A stretch of 22,622 nt of DNA from JAZQQB01 sp045628865 (GCA_045628865.1 JAZQQB010000043.1:1-22622), one strand, 5' to 3'. Shown: positions 1 through 6,872, counted from the stretch's first letter. The notes: a model not told the origin generated them from the letters alone. Numbers and translations: made by a program.

Positions 1-153
1 GGTGAAAACAAATGCCCTACGGGCGCTTGTTTTCCTTCCTCTTATTCGTATTTTCCACAGACTTCGTCTGTCACGTCGCTTCGCGACTTATGAAAATACT
101 CATATACGCTCGGGTGAAAACAAATGCCCTGCGGGCGCTTGTTTTCCTTCCTC
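1..153. repeat. Structured dispersed repeat, copy 1
   Basis: Two 41-bp direct units (1-41 and 113-153, one mismatch) flank a central block. Each unit is itself a hairpin with GAAAACAA/TTGTTTTC arms around a GCCC/GGGC core. The central block is closed by GTATTTTC (48-55) and GAAAATAC (92-99) and holds two small hairpins, ACAGAC-TTC-GTCTGT (57-71) and GTCGC-TTC-GCGAC (75-87), so it can fold as a multi-branched cruciform or RNA. A second copy at 6681-6829 keeps the fold with compensating base changes. The left edge may continue beyond the window. No coding potential was accepted here. The family is not one I can name. Confidence 0.8.
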
Positions 154-162
154 GCTTTAAAA

Positions 163-190
163 ACGGGAAAGGAGATAAATCCTTTCCCGT
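163..190 (-). terminator. Intrinsic terminator of the XRE gene
   Basis: On the minus strand an 11-bp perfect stem ACGGGAAAGGA/TCCTTTCCCGT with a 6-base loop is followed by TTTTAAAG. It starts 5 bases after the stop of the XRE gene. The structured repeat begins a few bases beyond it. Confidence 0.9.
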
Positions 191-194
191 AAGT

Positions 195-440
195 TTATGC
201 GGCAACATCTTTTGAGTGATCTAATACCAAAATTTCATTGATGCTTAAATCGAACAGATAGCTTAAGATTACCAAGTTATCGATGCTTGGTAAACTGCTT
301 CCATTACGCCATTTATAAATAGAGACCTCATTCTTGAAATGAAAAATCTCCTGGAAATCCGAAACGGTATATCCTTTCTGCTGCATTAACTGCTTAATAT
401 TCTGACCAGTCTTTTCCATGTTAATATATGGTAAGTTCAA
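195..440 (-). CDS. Small XRE-family DNA-binding regulator
   Basis: An 81-residue protein made almost entirely of an XRE/Cro-type helix-turn-helix domain (about residues 10-72). The motif can be read as QNIKQLMQQKGYTVSDFQ, then a recognition-helix region around VSIYKWRNG, then the typical LPSIDNLVILSYLF tail. The start is a TTG at 438-440, chosen because AAGGAGGG lies 7 bases upstream; the internal ATG at 417-419 is about 29 bases from that site. It is probably a transcription factor with no separate ligand domain. A good sigma-A promoter and a 14-bp palindrome precede it, which suggests autoregulation. It lies downstream of pspA on the same strand but with its own promoter. Targets are unknown. 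Confidence 0.85.
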   Translation of the reverse strand: MNLPYINMEKTGQNIKQLMQQKGYTVSDFQEIFHFKNEVSIYKWRNGSSLPSIDNLVILSYLFDLSINEILVLDHSKDVAA

Positions 441-458
441 TGAAATCCCTCCTTATCA

Positions 459-472
459 TCATGATATCATGA
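459..472. promoter_or_regulatory. Palindromic operator candidate of the XRE gene
   Basis: TCATGATATCATGA is a perfect 14-bp palindrome between the promoter and the ribosome site of the XRE gene. Its position just downstream of the expected transcription start suits a repressor site, probably for the XRE protein itself. That link is inference. Confidence 0.55.
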
Positions 473-498
473 ACGAAATACTTCACTATAATATGTTC

Positions 499-527
499 AT
501 TATACAGAAAAAGACTTTAAAAAGCAA
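499..527 (-). promoter_or_regulatory. Sigma-A promoter of the XRE gene
   Basis: On the minus strand the -35 TTGCTT (522-527) and the -10 TATAAT (499-504) are separated by exactly 17 bases. This gives a leader of about 50 bases to the TTG start. Confidence 0.7.
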
Positions 528-587
528 CCTCTAAAGCACCTTGAATATACACTTTTGAACGCTAAAATCCGACAATGCAGATTATGT

Positions 588-1265
588 TTACTCGTCCTTC
601 ATTCCTTCTAATTCTTTCTCTAACTCAGAAGCTTTGTTGGCTTCATCATACTGTTTCTTTAAAATTTCTACCTGATTGTCTGCTGTCTCTAGTTGTTCCT
701 TTGCAAGAGAAAGTCTGGCATTGATATCATCCTCTAATTTTTCAAACTTCTCAATATCATCAGCTGTTTTCTGAATCGTCACATCTGCTGAAGCTCTTGC
801 TGCCGATCTTGTAGCCTGCTGGGCAGAAGCCATTCTTGCTTTTGCTTTTACTTCTGCACTCTTGTCAGAAAGTTCCTTTACCTGAACCTTTAATCTTTCA
901 TACATATCATGAATTTCTTTCGCATTGTTGCAAGCTTCTTCATAACGGGCTTCTAACTCAGCAAGTTTCTCATTTGCTTTTGCAATCTCTCCATCAAAAA
1001 CTTCTTTATCTTCAAGTTTTCCAGCAGCTTCTGCCTGTTCTGAATATTTCTGAAGCTTTGTAATCTCAACTTTACATTCATCTAATCTTCTTAGTGCAGT
1101 TTTTTCTTCGGCCTGTAGTACAAGTTCCTTTGCTCTGATTTTCTGAAGATCTTCTTCTAAATTTCTAACATATTGATCAACCATTTTCACTGGATCCTCA
1201 GTTGAATCAAAAATTGCATTTACATTTGCTGATACAATATCTTTCATTCTGTCCATAATTCCCAT
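588..1265 (-). CDS. pspA: PspA/IM30-family membrane-stress protein
   Basis: PspA/IM30 (ESCRT-III-like) proteins bind and stabilise the inner face of the cytoplasmic membrane under envelope stress. The N-terminus (MGIMDRMKDIVSANVNAIFD, then EDPVKMVDQYVRNLEEDL) is the typical amphipathic helix followed by the family hairpin. The rest is one long charged coiled coil with an Ala-rich middle (ASAQQATRSAARAS). At 225 residues it has normal family length. I chose the ATG at 1263-1265 because the protein then begins with the canonical MGI and AAAGGGG sits 9 bases upstream; another ATG two codons earlier is less well spaced. No pspF, pspB/C or liaRS-like gene is visible nearby. The Sel1-repeat gene upstream on the same strand is separated by a terminator. 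Confidence 0.93.
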   Translation of the reverse strand: MGIMDRMKDIVSANVNAIFDSTEDPVKMVDQYVRNLEEDLQKIRAKELVLQAEEKTALRRLDECKVEITKLQKYSEQAEAAGKLEDKEVFDGEIAKANEKLAELEARYEEACNNAKEIHDMYERLKVQVKELSDKSAEVKAKARMASAQQATRSAARASADVTIQKTADDIEKFEKLEDDINARLSLAKEQLETADNQVEILKKQYDEANKASELEKELEGMKDE

Positions 1266-1373
1266 AATCATTTACCCCTTTCCATGTGTATCCTTAGATT
1301 TCTTCTCTCTAAGTATGATTATGTCTTATATACGAAAGAAATTCAAGCAATTTATGGTATATTTTCAAAAGAA

Positions 1374-1407
1374 TTAGGCACTTGTGAGTTTATTCACAAA
1401 TGCCTAA
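1374..1407 (-). terminator. Terminator of the Sel1-repeat gene
   Basis: TTAGGCA/TGCCTAA and an inner TTGTGA/TCACAA form an almost continuous stem with one mismatch and a GTTTAT-type loop. On the minus strand it is followed by TTCTTTTG. It lies just after the stop of the Sel1-repeat gene and before the pspA leader. Confidence 0.75.
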
Positions 1408-1418
1408 CTTTCTAACCT

Positions 1419-3452
1419 TTATACAGTTTCGTATTCCTCATCCTGATTCTTATTTTTCTTTCCAAATAATGATCGCAATGAAAACTTCTTCTTTGTTGTT
1501 TTCTGGGATGCTTCAACATACTGCTTCTTAACATCCTTCAAGATTTCTTCTCTGTCTTCCTGTAAGGTTGCATCCTTTGCCCTTACTTCTTCAACGCTCT
1601 TATTGATTTCCATCATCTGACTAGCATCCATTTTTGCCTGAAGATGATCAATATATTTTTGAGCATCCTTTACAGCAAGCTCCTGCGCTTTCTGATAGAA
1701 TTCCATTGCTTTCTCATAATTCTTGGATACACCGCATCCATCTTCATAGAAAGCACCCATTGTCAAAATCGCAGCTCTGTAATTACCAGATGCTGCCTTC
1801 TGCACATAATTTGCAGCAAGCTCACGTTTGTTTGCATTAAATGCACAGATACCATAGCTATAATATAACTCCGCAGAATCCAATTCACCAGCTTCCTCTG
1901 CTGCTTGAAACCAATTGCATGCACCTTTAAAGTCACCATTCTTTTGCATTGCAACAGCATACTTCAATCTTGCTGTATGACTGCCTGCATTTACTGCAGC
2001 CTTGATCCAGTCATTCGCTCTCTCTTCATCCTTGAAGCCAAAGTAACAAACAAATCCTGTATTCTCTAAGCATTCACTGTCTCCAGTCAAGGCCTTTCTA
2101 AACTGCTTTAAGATTACTGGAAAACCTTCTCTGTTATATAACTGATCCATAATATCAAGACAAGTATTGATATATGCGACCTTACCGCCCTCCATTTCTG
2201 GAAGATTCTGCTGAACCATAATATTCTTGATTTCAGTTCCTGCACACACGATTCGCTTCGCACGCTCTGCCTTTTTTGCGTCACTGATCACAGATAACTT
2301 CTCATATGTATTCTGTATCAAAGCAACCTTATCAAAAATCTGCTTATCAGATGTTTTTTCATGAATTCCAAAAAGCTTCTTCATAGAAATATTCATCCAA
2401 TCAAAGCCTGACTTCATATCCGCAATGGCAATTCTTACTCTATCAATAGATCGATTTACTACTGTCAAATCCTCGCCTGCTGCCATCTGATTGATTTTGG
2501 CTTTTTCATACATTTCCAAAGCTTTTTCAAAATCCTGCTCAACGATTTCACCACATTCATACATTGCGCCCATGCCTACCATAGCATTACTATGACCTGC
2601 ACTTGCAGCTTCGCTGACATAAGGATATCCTTTTTCATATTCCTTTGCCATCAGATAAGCCATACCAAGAGCGCTCTTTTCTTCCATGTTGAAAATTTTT
2701 CCTGATTCAGCATACAGGTCATACCAATGAATTGCTTCTTCAAACTTCTTATCTGCAGCAAGTGCATTTCCATATAAGAAATAACTGTCGATCATTTCAT
2801 TCTCAGCTGCATATTTCAACCAGCCATTGGCATTCTCTTCAAACGTATGGTTGATAAAGCATAAATTACCGATTGTCTTAATACATTCTAGATTTTTCTG
2901 GAATGCACCCATAAAAAGCATATTCACCTTACTACGATCTACTCCCTTAATGGAAGAGATAGATAAATAAGCCTTCATCACACCATAAAGCTGTTCCTCT
3001 GATACAAATGCTTTTGAAACCTGCATCAAACCCTTTGCTTCATTTAATGTCCACAAAAACTGATTGGCTTTCTCAATTACTTCCTGATTGTCAGAATCAG
3101 ACAACTGTTGACACTGCTGTGAACAGATATCAATCTGTTCCTCCATATTCTCTCTGCTCATACCTGGATATAAACCAAAAAGATCTACATAATCAGTAGC
3201 CAAAAAAGCCTTTTCACTTTCTTCAAAATCATACTCGTACTGTTGACTCTTCTCCACATTATCTAAAAGAATTGTAATCGTTGCAACCGCTTGCTGTAAC
3301 TCTTGCAAATTTTTAGAAATGTCCTCCTTACGATCATCGTCTGCATTCTTTAATGCTTCTGAATATAAAAACTGAAGTTTCAATAATTCACCATGGATCG
3401 TAACCAAATCAGCATTATGATCAATGCCGAACTTTTCTAATAGTTGTTTCAT
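1419..3452 (-). CDS. Large Sel1/TPR-repeat protein with internal duplication
   Basis: A 677-residue soluble protein (numbering here uses a longer reading with six extra N-terminal residues). Sel1-like helical repeats appear twice: about 195-325 and again about 466-595. Both blocks run from an EC(I/L) segment through WLKYAAE / WIKAAVNAG, an A-rich Sel1 repeat, and a closing GAMYECG-DFEKALEMYEKA / GAFYEDGCG-NYEKAMEFYQKA. An N-terminal coiled-coil segment (about 1-75) and a basic C-terminus (about 658-674, KKKFSLRSLFGKKNK) bracket them. Such repeats generally mediate protein-protein contacts; no enzymatic motif is seen. The ATG at 3450-3452 is preferred, with GGGG nine bases upstream; a TTG 18 bases earlier, with AGAGGA upstream, is possible. 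No signal peptide. The function is unknown; neighbouring pspA could hint at an envelope role but this is weak. Confidence 0.8.
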   Translation of the reverse strand: MKQLLEKFGIDHNADLVTIHGELLKLQFLYSEALKNADDDRKEDISKNLQELQQAVATITILLDNVEKSQQYEYDFEESEKAFLATDYVDLFGLYPGMSRENMEEQIDICSQQCQQLSDSDNQEVIEKANQFLWTLNEAKGLMQVSKAFVSEEQLYGVMKAYLSISSIKGVDRSKVNMLFMGAFQKNLECIKTIGNLCFINHTFEENANGWLKYAAENEMIDSYFLYGNALAADKKFEEAIHWYDLYAESGKIFNMEEKSALGMAYLMAKEYEKGYPYVSEAASAGHSNAMVGMGAMYECGEIVEQDFEKALEMYEKAKINQMAAGEDLTVVNRSIDRVRIAIADMKSGFDWMNISMKKLFGIHEKTSDKQIFDKVALIQNTYEKLSVISDAKKAERAKRIVCAGTEIKNIMVQQNLPEMEGGKVAYINTCLDIMDQLYNREGFPVILKQFRKALTGDSECLENTGFVCYFGFKDEERANDWIKAAVNAGSHTARLKYAVAMQKNGDFKGACNWFQAAEEAGELDSAELYYSYGICAFNANKRELAANYVQKAASGNYRAAILTMGAFYEDGCGVSKNYEKAMEFYQKAQELAVKDAQKYIDHLQAKMDASQMMEINKSVEEVRAKDATLQEDREEILKDVKKQYVEASQKTTKKKFSLRSLFGKKNKNQDEEYETV

Positions 3453-3521
3453 CGCACTACACCCCAACAAATAATTCCTCTTTTACAAACGCCTAACGTT
3501 TTTTACAATCTACACTCCTAT

Positions 3522-3564
3522 ATGATACAACAATTTTCTGACTTTGAAAAGAGATTTTGTCGAA
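3522..3564 (-). promoter_or_regulatory. Promoter with Spo0A-like box before the Sel1 gene
   Basis: On the minus strand a TATCAT -10 (3522-3527) lies 17 bases from a poor -35, TTTTCA (3545-3550). A Spo0A-box core TTCGACA/TGTCGAA (3558-3564) sits 7 bases upstream of the -35, the geometry of an activated promoter. A further upstream TTGACA with a weak -10 could be a second promoter. Confidence 0.45.
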
Positions 3565-3721
3565 AAATCTTATATTCGGTCGATTTTTATCACTTTTCAG
3601 TAGTAATGTCAAAAATGAGTGTGCAAAAAGCACAACTCTTAAAGTGTACAAAAAACCATGTTTGCGCAGATATTTTGTCGCGCAATTGTCACTTTTTTAT
3701 TGATAAATCGTTTGCATATTT

Positions 3722-3728
3722 TTCGACA
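3722..3728. promoter_or_regulatory. Spo0A-like box
   Basis: TTCGACA in a TTTTTCGACATTATT context lies 4 bases beyond the stop of the S1 gene and about 270 bases upstream of the Sel1 gene. The match is to the known 0A-box core TGTCGAA; function here is inferred. Confidence 0.35.
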
Positions 3729-3731
3729 TTA

Positions 3732-4637
3732 TTAGAATCCAAGTTTCTTAAATAAGTCACCCAATGAAGTGGTCAATTCTTCTGATTCTGGTAATTCTAT
3801 TTCTTCATCAACTGATTCTAACTCATCCTGTCTGGATACTTCTTTCATACTAAGAGAAATCTGACCATCCTTGATAGCAATGATCTTAACATTTACCTTA
3901 TCCCCTACATGGATCACTTCTTCTGGTTTTTTGATTCTCTTTTCACAAATCTGTGAAATATGCAAAAGACCTGAAAGACCATCTCCAAAGGATACAAATG
4001 CCCCATATGGCTTAATTGTTTCAACAATACCCTCTGTTACAAGTCCAACAGTTACGTTAGAAACCTTCTTTTTATGTTCTGCGTCTGCAACTTGTTTCAA
4101 CAATTCTTTGGCAGACAAAACAAGCTTTTTGTTTGCTGCATCTACAGTAATGATCTGAACTTTAATTTCCTTTCCCATATATTCAGATAAATCTTCAACA
4201 TACTGTAATGAAAGCTTTGATGCTGGAACAAAACCTCTTGTTCCTTCTATATATACTACAACACCGCCATTTACAACTTCTGAAACCTTTGTTGTATAAA
4301 TTTCTCCTGCCTTTTGCATATCCTTTAAATGTTCCCATACAGATTCTGCGTGAGCTGTTTTTCTAGATAAAAGTAAGTTTCCTTCTCCGTCATCTGTTTT
4401 AATAACTGTCGCAGTAATTTCATCACCCACCGCAACATCTGTCTTAATAGAAAAATGTGGATCCTCACTCATTTCCTCTGCTTTTATTACACCACCTGTA
4501 TATAAAGAAAGATCTAAAATCACTTCCTTTTCTGTTACACCAATAACAGTTCCTGTTAATACATCTCCCACTGTTACTTTTCTCATAGAAGCACTAATCT
4601 GCGCTTCAAAATCCTTCATACTTAAATTTTCTTCCAT
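3732..4637 (-). CDS. S1-domain RNA-binding protein (ribosomal protein S1 homologue)
   Basis: Contains three S1/OB-fold domains at about residues 30-98, 116-184 and 203-271 (numbered from an ATG six codons upstream). Each has the GxxxxGxV...V.. pattern; the third is the best (VTEGIVETIKPYGAFVSF...GLLHIS). The acidic C-terminal tail ends with a short helix, SLGDLFKKLGF. Firmicute RpsA/YpfD-type proteins usually have four or more S1 domains, so this is a short member that could be the S1-like ribosomal protein or a separate RNA-binding regulator. The ATG at 4635-4637 is chosen for its GGAG at 7 bases; the earlier ATG has no ribosome site. The leader holds a terminator-like hairpin. No enzymatic IspH or other fusion is visible. 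Confidence 0.88.
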   Translation of the reverse strand: MEENLSMKDFEAQISASMRKVTVGDVLTGTVIGVTEKEVILDLSLYTGGVIKAEEMSEDPHFSIKTDVAVGDEITATVIKTDDGEGNLLLSRKTAHAESVWEHLKDMQKAGEIYTTKVSEVVNGGVVVYIEGTRGFVPASKLSLQYVEDLSEYMGKEIKVQIITVDAANKKLVLSAKELLKQVADAEHKKKVSNVTVGLVTEGIVETIKPYGAFVSFGDGLSGLLHISQICEKRIKKPEEVIHVGDKVNVKIIAIKDGQISLSMKEVSRQDELESVDEEIELPESEELTTSLGDLFKKLGF

Positions 4638-4668
4638 TGTCCTTCTCCAATTCATTCTAAAAATAGAC

Positions 4669-4699
4669 GCAACAGTTCATCTTAGGTTTAAACTGTTGC
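4669..4699 (-). promoter_or_regulatory. Terminator-like hairpin in the S1 gene leader
   Basis: GCAACAGTT and AACTGTTGC form a perfect 9-bp stem about 32 bases upstream of the S1 start. On the minus strand it is followed by GTCTATTTTTAG, so it could act as an attenuator or as a binding site for autogenous control. This is inferred from structure only. Confidence 0.45.
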
Positions 4700-4827
4700 C
4701 ACACTTATCTTACAACACCCTTCCACCCTCTGCAACCGATTTTCCATCCATTTAATGGTATACGATATTTCATATTTTTTTCTTCGGTTCATTCTAATCA
4801 AAAAGTTCTGACAATTCGATTTATTCC

Positions 4828-4856
4828 TTGTTTGTACGCAGAAAATATGCTACAAT
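4828..4856 (+). promoter_or_regulatory. Sigma-A promoter of the NYN gene
   Basis: TTGTTT (4828-4833), a 17-base spacer and TACAAT (4851-4856). Downstream, in the leader, TTGAAAGT (4864-4871) and ACTTTCAA (4884-4891) can pair as an 8-bp hairpin. Confidence 0.6.
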
Positions 4857-4929
4857 TGATTTATTGAAAGTTGTAACTGATACACTTTCAAGTTTCCCGA
4901 TTTTTTCATGATTTAGAAAGGATACTATC

Positions 4930-6306
4930 ATGAAAAAAATTTATTTAGTGGATACTGAAAATGTACATTCTGTGTGGATCCGTTTATTATCAGTACTAAA
5001 TTCAACTGATGAAATGGTTCTCTTCTACACAAATAACAGTCAGGGATTATCTTATTCCGATTTAGACGCCCTCAAGGAAGGCAACTATAACTTCCGTATG
5101 ATCAAATGTTTTACCGGTAGAAATGGTCTTGATTTTCAATTAAGTTCATACCTCGGTTATCTTATCAAAGAGGATAGCGAATCAGAATACTGTATCATCG
5201 CCAACGATAATGGTTATGATGCACTTGTTCGTTTTTGGAATAAGAATGGTGTAAAAGTTAAGCGAATCAATGTAGAACAGATCAAAAAGCTTTCTGTCGA
5301 TGATAAAACATTCGACGAAAAATCTTCTGATAAATTATTGACCGCTGAAACTACTGTAACCTTAGAAGTTCCAAGTGAACCTAAATCAATGTCCCAGCCG
5401 GAAGTAGAGGTGATCCAGGAATTAGATCCAGTTACAACAATTGTTGAGACACAGGCTCCTATTACTGCTACAGCAGCAACTGAAGCTGACAAAAAGGAAG
5501 AACAACATACAACTAAAAAGCGCGGCAGAAAACCTCTTCCTAAAAATGCAAATCAGAACGATGCTGTTGCAAAAGAGGATCCTGAAAAAGAGACACAGAA
5601 AGCACCTATTCAGTACAAGGTTATGAACCCATTGTGGGGAGAACTTCAGGCATCTAAAAAAGAAGCTTCTAAAAAGGAAACTCTTATAAAAGAAGCTCCT
5701 GAAAAAGAAGCAGCACAGCCAGCTAATCCAAAGGAGGAAGCTGCCAAACCTGAGCCTAAGAAGCGTGGCAGAAAACCGAAAACAGAAAAAGATGTGATCG
5801 CTACTGCTCAAGAAGCTCCTAAAAAACGTGGTAGAAAACCGAAAGCAGAGAAAGATGTTCCTGCAGTCACCACAAAAGATGTGGTAAAAAAGGAAGCTCC
5901 TAAAAAAGAAACTTCTAAGAAAGAAACTCCTAAAAAAGAAGCCTCTAAAAAAGAAGCTCCAAAAACGGAAATACTTAAGAAAGAAACTTCTAAAAAAGAG
6001 ACACCTTTAAAAGATGCTCCTAAGAAGGAAGCTTCTAAAAAGGAAGCTGTCAAAAAAGCTCCTATCCGTAACAAATCGAAAGCTTTATCCATCATCAAAG
6101 ATGCAACCAAAGAGTGCTCCTTCAAGGTATCTCCTAAGGATCATACAACCATCCTTGAAATTCTAGCTTATGATTGTCCGGAACATGATTTACGTACCAT
6201 CAACAACCGTCTTGTGAAAGCATTTGAGCAAGCTCACGGATCTGAGCTCTACAAAAATCTGAAACAAGCAAAAGCGATTACCGAAATTTACAGATTAATT
6301 GATTAA
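4930..6306 (+). CDS. NYN/PIN-like nuclease with AT-hooks and H1-like tail
   Basis: A 458-residue multidomain protein. Residues 1-120 resemble a NYN/PIN-like nuclease fold: VDTENVH at 7-13 (D8, E10), GLDFQL at 66-71 (D68) and ANDNGYD at 91-97 (D93, D97) are placed like the acidic metal-binding residues of the family. Three AT-hook-like KKRGRKP motifs follow at about 197-203, 277-283 and 298-304. Residues 320-377 are a run of KKE(A/T)(P/S) pentads like a histone-H1 tail. A small, probably folded C-terminal domain (about 383-458) is not recognised. AGAAAGGA lies 7 bases before the ATG. It probably acts on RNA or DNA while bound to AT-rich DNA, but nuclease activity and target are unproven. It is monocistronic, with its own promoter and terminator. 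Confidence 0.85.
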   Translation: MKKIYLVDTENVHSVWIRLLSVLNSTDEMVLFYTNNSQGLSYSDLDALKEGNYNFRMIKCFTGRNGLDFQLSSYLGYLIKEDSESEYCIIANDNGYDALVRFWNKNGVKVKRINVEQIKKLSVDDKTFDEKSSDKLLTAETTVTLEVPSEPKSMSQPEVEVIQELDPVTTIVETQAPITATAATEADKKEEQHTTKKRGRKPLPKNANQNDAVAKEDPEKETQKAPIQYKVMNPLWGELQASKKEASKKETLIKEAPEKEAAQPANPKEEAAKPEPKKRGRKPKTEKDVIATAQEAPKKRGRKPKAEKDVPAVTTKDVVKKEAPKKETSKKETPKKEASKKEAPKTEILKKETSKKETPLKDAPKKEASKKEAVKKAPIRNKSKALSIIKDATKECSFKVSPKDHTTILEILAYDCPEHDLRTINNRLVKAFEQAHGSELYKNLKQAKAITEIYRLID

Positions 6307-6323
6307 TGAAAAATCGGGAACCC

Positions 6324-6370
6324 AAAAAGGCTGATGCATGAGTGAAAAAAACTCTTGCACAGCCTTTTCT
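6324..6370 (+). terminator. Intrinsic terminator of the NYN gene
   Basis: AAAAAGGCTG...CAGCCTTTT outer arms with inner TGCA/TGCA and GAGT/ACTC pairs, loop of A residues, then TTTTCTT. It begins 18 bases after the stop codon. Beyond it, 6380-6430 is an oligo-A/T tract with nothing else identifiable. Confidence 0.85.
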
Positions 6371-6430
6371 TACTGAATGTAAATTTTTTAAAAAACTTTT
6401 TTTAAAAAATTTTGTTTTTTTTGAACCTTT

Positions 6431-6458
6431 TTGACGAATCCATGTCTCTTTATATAGT
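6431..6458 (+). promoter_or_regulatory. Sigma-A promoter of a predicted small RNA
   Basis: TTGACG (6431-6436), 16-base spacer, TATAGT (6453-6458). It lies downstream of the NYN terminator with no protein gene following on the plus strand. Confidence 0.55.
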
Positions 6459-6464
6459 GTAAGG

Positions 6465-6655
6465 GATTTCATAAGAGATATGACATACATTTTATATGTA
6501 GCTATATATTTTCGCTGGTCCATGATCAGTGAATATGATTACCTTTGCTTACCCCGATAAGACATTTATAACCCACCCCCTAGGGTTTCGTCTTATCATA
6601 TTTGTATAACCCCCTAATGGAGCCGTCATGCATGCATGATGGCTCTTTCCCTTTC
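6465..6655 (+). ncRNA. Predicted structured small RNA, about 190 nt
   Basis: The stretch between a good promoter and a terminator has no convincing gene and is rich in paired segments: CTGGTC/GATCAG around 6518-6532; GATAAGAC/GTCTTATC with an inner AACCC/GGGTT near 6555-6597; AATATG pairing with CATATT just outside that helix. It closes with a near-perfect palindrome (6620-6645, GAGCC...GGCTC arms) and a pyrimidine run. I cannot match it to 6S RNA, SRP RNA or a known riboswitch from sequence alone. A 26-codon frame at 6480-6560 lacks a properly spaced ribosome site and is not called. Start and end are predictions. Confidence 0.5.
6620..6655 (+). terminator. Terminator of the predicted small RNA
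   Basis: GAGCCGTCATGCA and TGCATGATGGCTC pair with a single G-T wobble, followed by TTTCCCTTTC. It lies directly before the second structured repeat. Confidence 0.65.
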
Positions 6656-6680
6656 TATGGGGATAAATGCTTGCTTGCGT

Positions 6681-6829
6681 AGAGCCGCTTGTTTTCCTGT
6701 CCTTTTTCATTCGTATTTTTCTCAGACTTCGTCTGAGACGTCGCTTTGCGACTTATAAAAATACTCATGTACGCTCGGGTGAAAACAAATGTCTCCTTCG
6801 GGGCCGCCTGTTTTCCTGTCCGAGCGTAC
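6681..6829. repeat. Structured dispersed repeat, copy 2
   Basis: Same layout and orientation as 1-153. A partial left unit (GCCGCTTGTTTTCC) is followed by a central block closed by GTATTTTT (6713-6720) and AAAAATAC (6757-6764), containing CTCAGAC-TTC-GTCTGAG (6721-6737) and GTCGC-TTT-GCGAC (6740-6752). The right unit keeps GAAAACA/TGTTTTC arms and is itself enclosed by a perfect GTACGCTCGG (6769-6778)/CCGAGCGTAC (6820-6829) pair. Several stem positions differ from copy 1 on both arms, preserving pairing. Confidence 0.8.
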
Positions 6830-6831
6830 AA

Positions 6832-6860
6832 AAAAGCCATGAGCAATGCTCATGGCTTTT
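6832..6860 (-). terminator. Terminator of the HU gene
   Basis: AAAAGCCATGAGCA and TGCTCATGGCTTTT make a nearly perfect hairpin with T-runs on both strands, 13 bases after the HU stop. It may also stop plus-strand transcripts. Confidence 0.9.
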
Positions 6861-6872
6861 AATTCATATTTA

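Noticed and set aside
1..153. Direct repeats resembling the start of a CRISPR array
   Set aside because: Only two 41-base units, each with an internal hairpin, separated by a structured 71-base block; no cas genes, and the second copy lacks periodic repeats.
3453..3470. LGCSA lipobox-like residues at an extended start of the Sel1 protein
   Set aside because: There is no hydrophobic signal segment before it; the downstream ATG is the likelier start.
5808..6125. Minus-strand reading frame rich in ASFLG/SFLE repeats
   Set aside because: It is the antisense shadow of the lysine pentad array in the NYN protein; no ribosome site or family.
6480..6560. 26-codon frame, possible small hydrophobic peptide or type I toxin
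   Set aside because: The purine run is only two bases from the ATG, and the frame overlaps paired segments of the predicted RNA. Not supported without expression data.
6465..6655. Known riboswitch or 6S RNA
   Set aside because: I could not match conserved cores of c-di-GMP, preQ1, ykkC or fluoride classes, nor the 6S central bubble with paired ends; left as unassigned.
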